64,000 nt of DNA from an uncultured Pelagibacteraceae bacterium (GTDB lineage: Bacteria > Pseudomonadota > Alphaproteobacteria > Pelagibacterales > Pelagibacteraceae). The position numbers and the translations under genes are program-made. Within the stretch, counting starts at the first letter, position 1. Each line of letters opens with the position of its first letter. The stretch spans positions 47,291 through 111,290 of the forward strand of contig CACMJX010000002.1 in NCBI GenBank assembly GCA_902614055.1, in the 5' to 3' direction. Below are positions 63,271-64,000 of the stretch, piece after piece. The notes below the pieces were generated by a model that saw only the letters and a program-made list of their open reading frames with translations, did not search any database and was not told the origin of the DNA.

Positions 63271-64000
63271 TTAACATAGAACCAAAAAAAACTATTTCTT
63301 GTGCAAAAGGTAATCCTAACGAACCAACACTCAATGTGAAAATTACAAAAATTAAACTACCACCTAGTATCCACCAATTAACTTTTGTTTGCTCATGATT
63401 AAAATTATCTTCCTCACCTGATAGACCTTGTCTAATTAAAATGTTTTTCTTTTTATTTTTTAAATAAGCAGCAAAAATAACACCTAAAATTGAAACCATT
63501 GGTATTATTAATGCATAAAGATATATCGAGCCGTATAATTGTATTTTTTCAGCCTGTTCAAGATCATCTACCCCTTTAAATAATATCACATTGGCAAGAG
63601 CAACCAACACTGTCCCACCTATAATTGCAAATCTTCCAAGTGTTTGCATCGTCGTATGCATAATTTTAACTTGATCTGCTGTAAATTTTTCTCCGTTCTC
63701 ATTTATTAAAGGCACAGCTTCGACTGTCATTGCATCAGCAACAACATCTTGAACTACATACCCAATAGGAGCTAAAAGAACGCTAATTACAAACCAAGTT
63801 TCAACTTTCAAATAGGATGACATTTGTTCTGTATGAATTATTAGCCCGTACATGATTAATAAACTTATTCCAATTAATGAGGCGCCGACATAAACCATGT
63901 AATTCTTTTTATTCCAGATTAAATCTACCAAATGCCCTAGTGGCATTTTTAAAGCCCAAGGTATTCCTGCCCAAAAACCTAATCCTGCAAGAAATGCAGC
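63170..64000 (-). CDS. MFS transporter fragment (both ends incomplete)
   Basis: The minus-strand frame is open to the window edge: before the ATG at 63946 it continues in frame as AAFLAGLGFWAGIPWALK, so the N-terminus lies outside. Six or more helices are visible, with QDVVADAMTVE and APIGYVV resembling BT1/folate-biopterin-type or AmpG-like MFS proteins. The natural C-terminus seems lost near 63,265; the last 25-30 residues are simply the antisense of purK. The real gene probably ends elsewhere. Confidence 0.75.
   Translation of the reverse strand, partial: AAFLAGLGFWAGIPWALKMPLGHLVDLIWNKKNYMVYVGASLIGISLLIMYGLIIHTEQMSSYLKVETWFVISVLLAPIGYVVQDVVADAMTVEAVPLINENGEKFTADQVKIMHTTMQTLGRFAIIGGTVLVALANVILFKGVDDLEQAEKIQLYGSIYLYALIIPMVSILGVIFAAYLKNKKKNILIRQGLSGEEDNFNHEQTKVNWWILGGSLIFVIFTLSVGSLGLPFAQEIVFFGSMLIILLNYLFLVWVKHSLIYLFHLIYQRVYFQIHR

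Noticed and set aside
1..64000. tRNA, rRNA, CRISPR arrays, insertion sequences or prophage
   Set aside because: Gaps between genes are too short for RNA operons, I saw no cloverleaf-like segment, no repeat-spacer pattern, no transposase or integrase and no terminal inverted repeats.

Overview
The window is about 70% A+T, very tightly packed (intergenic gaps are mostly under 100 bases, many genes share TAATG or ATGA junctions, and no gap reaches 300 bases) and almost every gene matches a marine alphaproteobacterial family. Three dimethylglycine/sarcosine dehydrogenase paralogues, betaine-homocysteine methyltransferase, a DmdA-like demethylase and a Fur-type iron uptake operon point to the SAR11 clade (Pelagibacterales). 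This is inference from content and base composition; no rRNA or tRNA gene is present to confirm it.

Layout. Bases 1-6455: a truncated Baeyer-Villiger-type monooxygenase (-) diverges from a + strand run of a GMC oxidoreductase, TerC-like membrane protein, SDR, M23 peptidase, MhpD-like hydratase and an M24 protein without its metal ligands. Bases 6468-15910: a sugar/polyol locus, with a CUT1 ABC transporter (binding protein, two permeases, a tiny membrane protein, two ATPases) transcribed with dihydroxyacetone-kinase-type DhaL and DhaK, divergent from a TIM-barrel isomerase and a Gfo/Idh/MocA dehydrogenase. Bases 15970-16325: a short transcription unit with a hairpin-rich leader, a 63-residue basic protein and a clean terminator. 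Bases 16330-24216: mostly - strand housekeeping (cupin, SOUL, NAD-binding protein, aminotransferase, phosphatase, TPR, TldE/TldD, haloacetate-dehalogenase-like hydrolase). Bases 24319-26423: GMP reductase and a tartrate/isopropylmalate dehydrogenase relative. Bases 26425-34663: a Fur-boxed ferric iron ABC operon running into a dimethylglycine-dehydrogenase paralogue, a TauD-like dioxygenase and an AEC carrier. Bases 34705-38142: LysR, AcuI-like reductase, FolE, then HisI and a DUF2237 protein.

Bases 38143-54188 form one uninterrupted - strand directon of 17 genes. It starts with betaine-homocysteine methyltransferase and a dimethylglycine-dehydrogenase-type enzyme. It continues through a methyltransferase, a Rieske oxygenase, a SET protein, a DddP-like M24 enzyme, a CysC-like kinase with a nucleotidyltransferase, and several small genes. 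It ends with a second dehydrogenase followed by EtfB, EtfA and ETF-quinone oxidoreductase. Read together this is a route for stripping methyl groups from betaine-type osmolytes onto homocysteine and folate, with electrons passing via ETF to quinone. The divergent side (54322-58992) carries a betaine-type binding protein and permease without an ATPase, a MetF-like protein and the DmdA-like folate methyltransferase.

Bases 58989-62397 hold a compact operon of unknown function: an M19-dipeptidase-like protein lacking part of its metal site, a 551-residue unknown, a 202-residue protein (probably DUF3726) and a 55-residue protein with two CxxC pairs. The window ends with purE, a purK cut off after 100 codons, and an inverted MFS transporter fragment that begins where purK breaks. 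That junction is either a rearrangement or an assembly/amplification chimera, so gene order beyond about 63,240 should be treated with caution.
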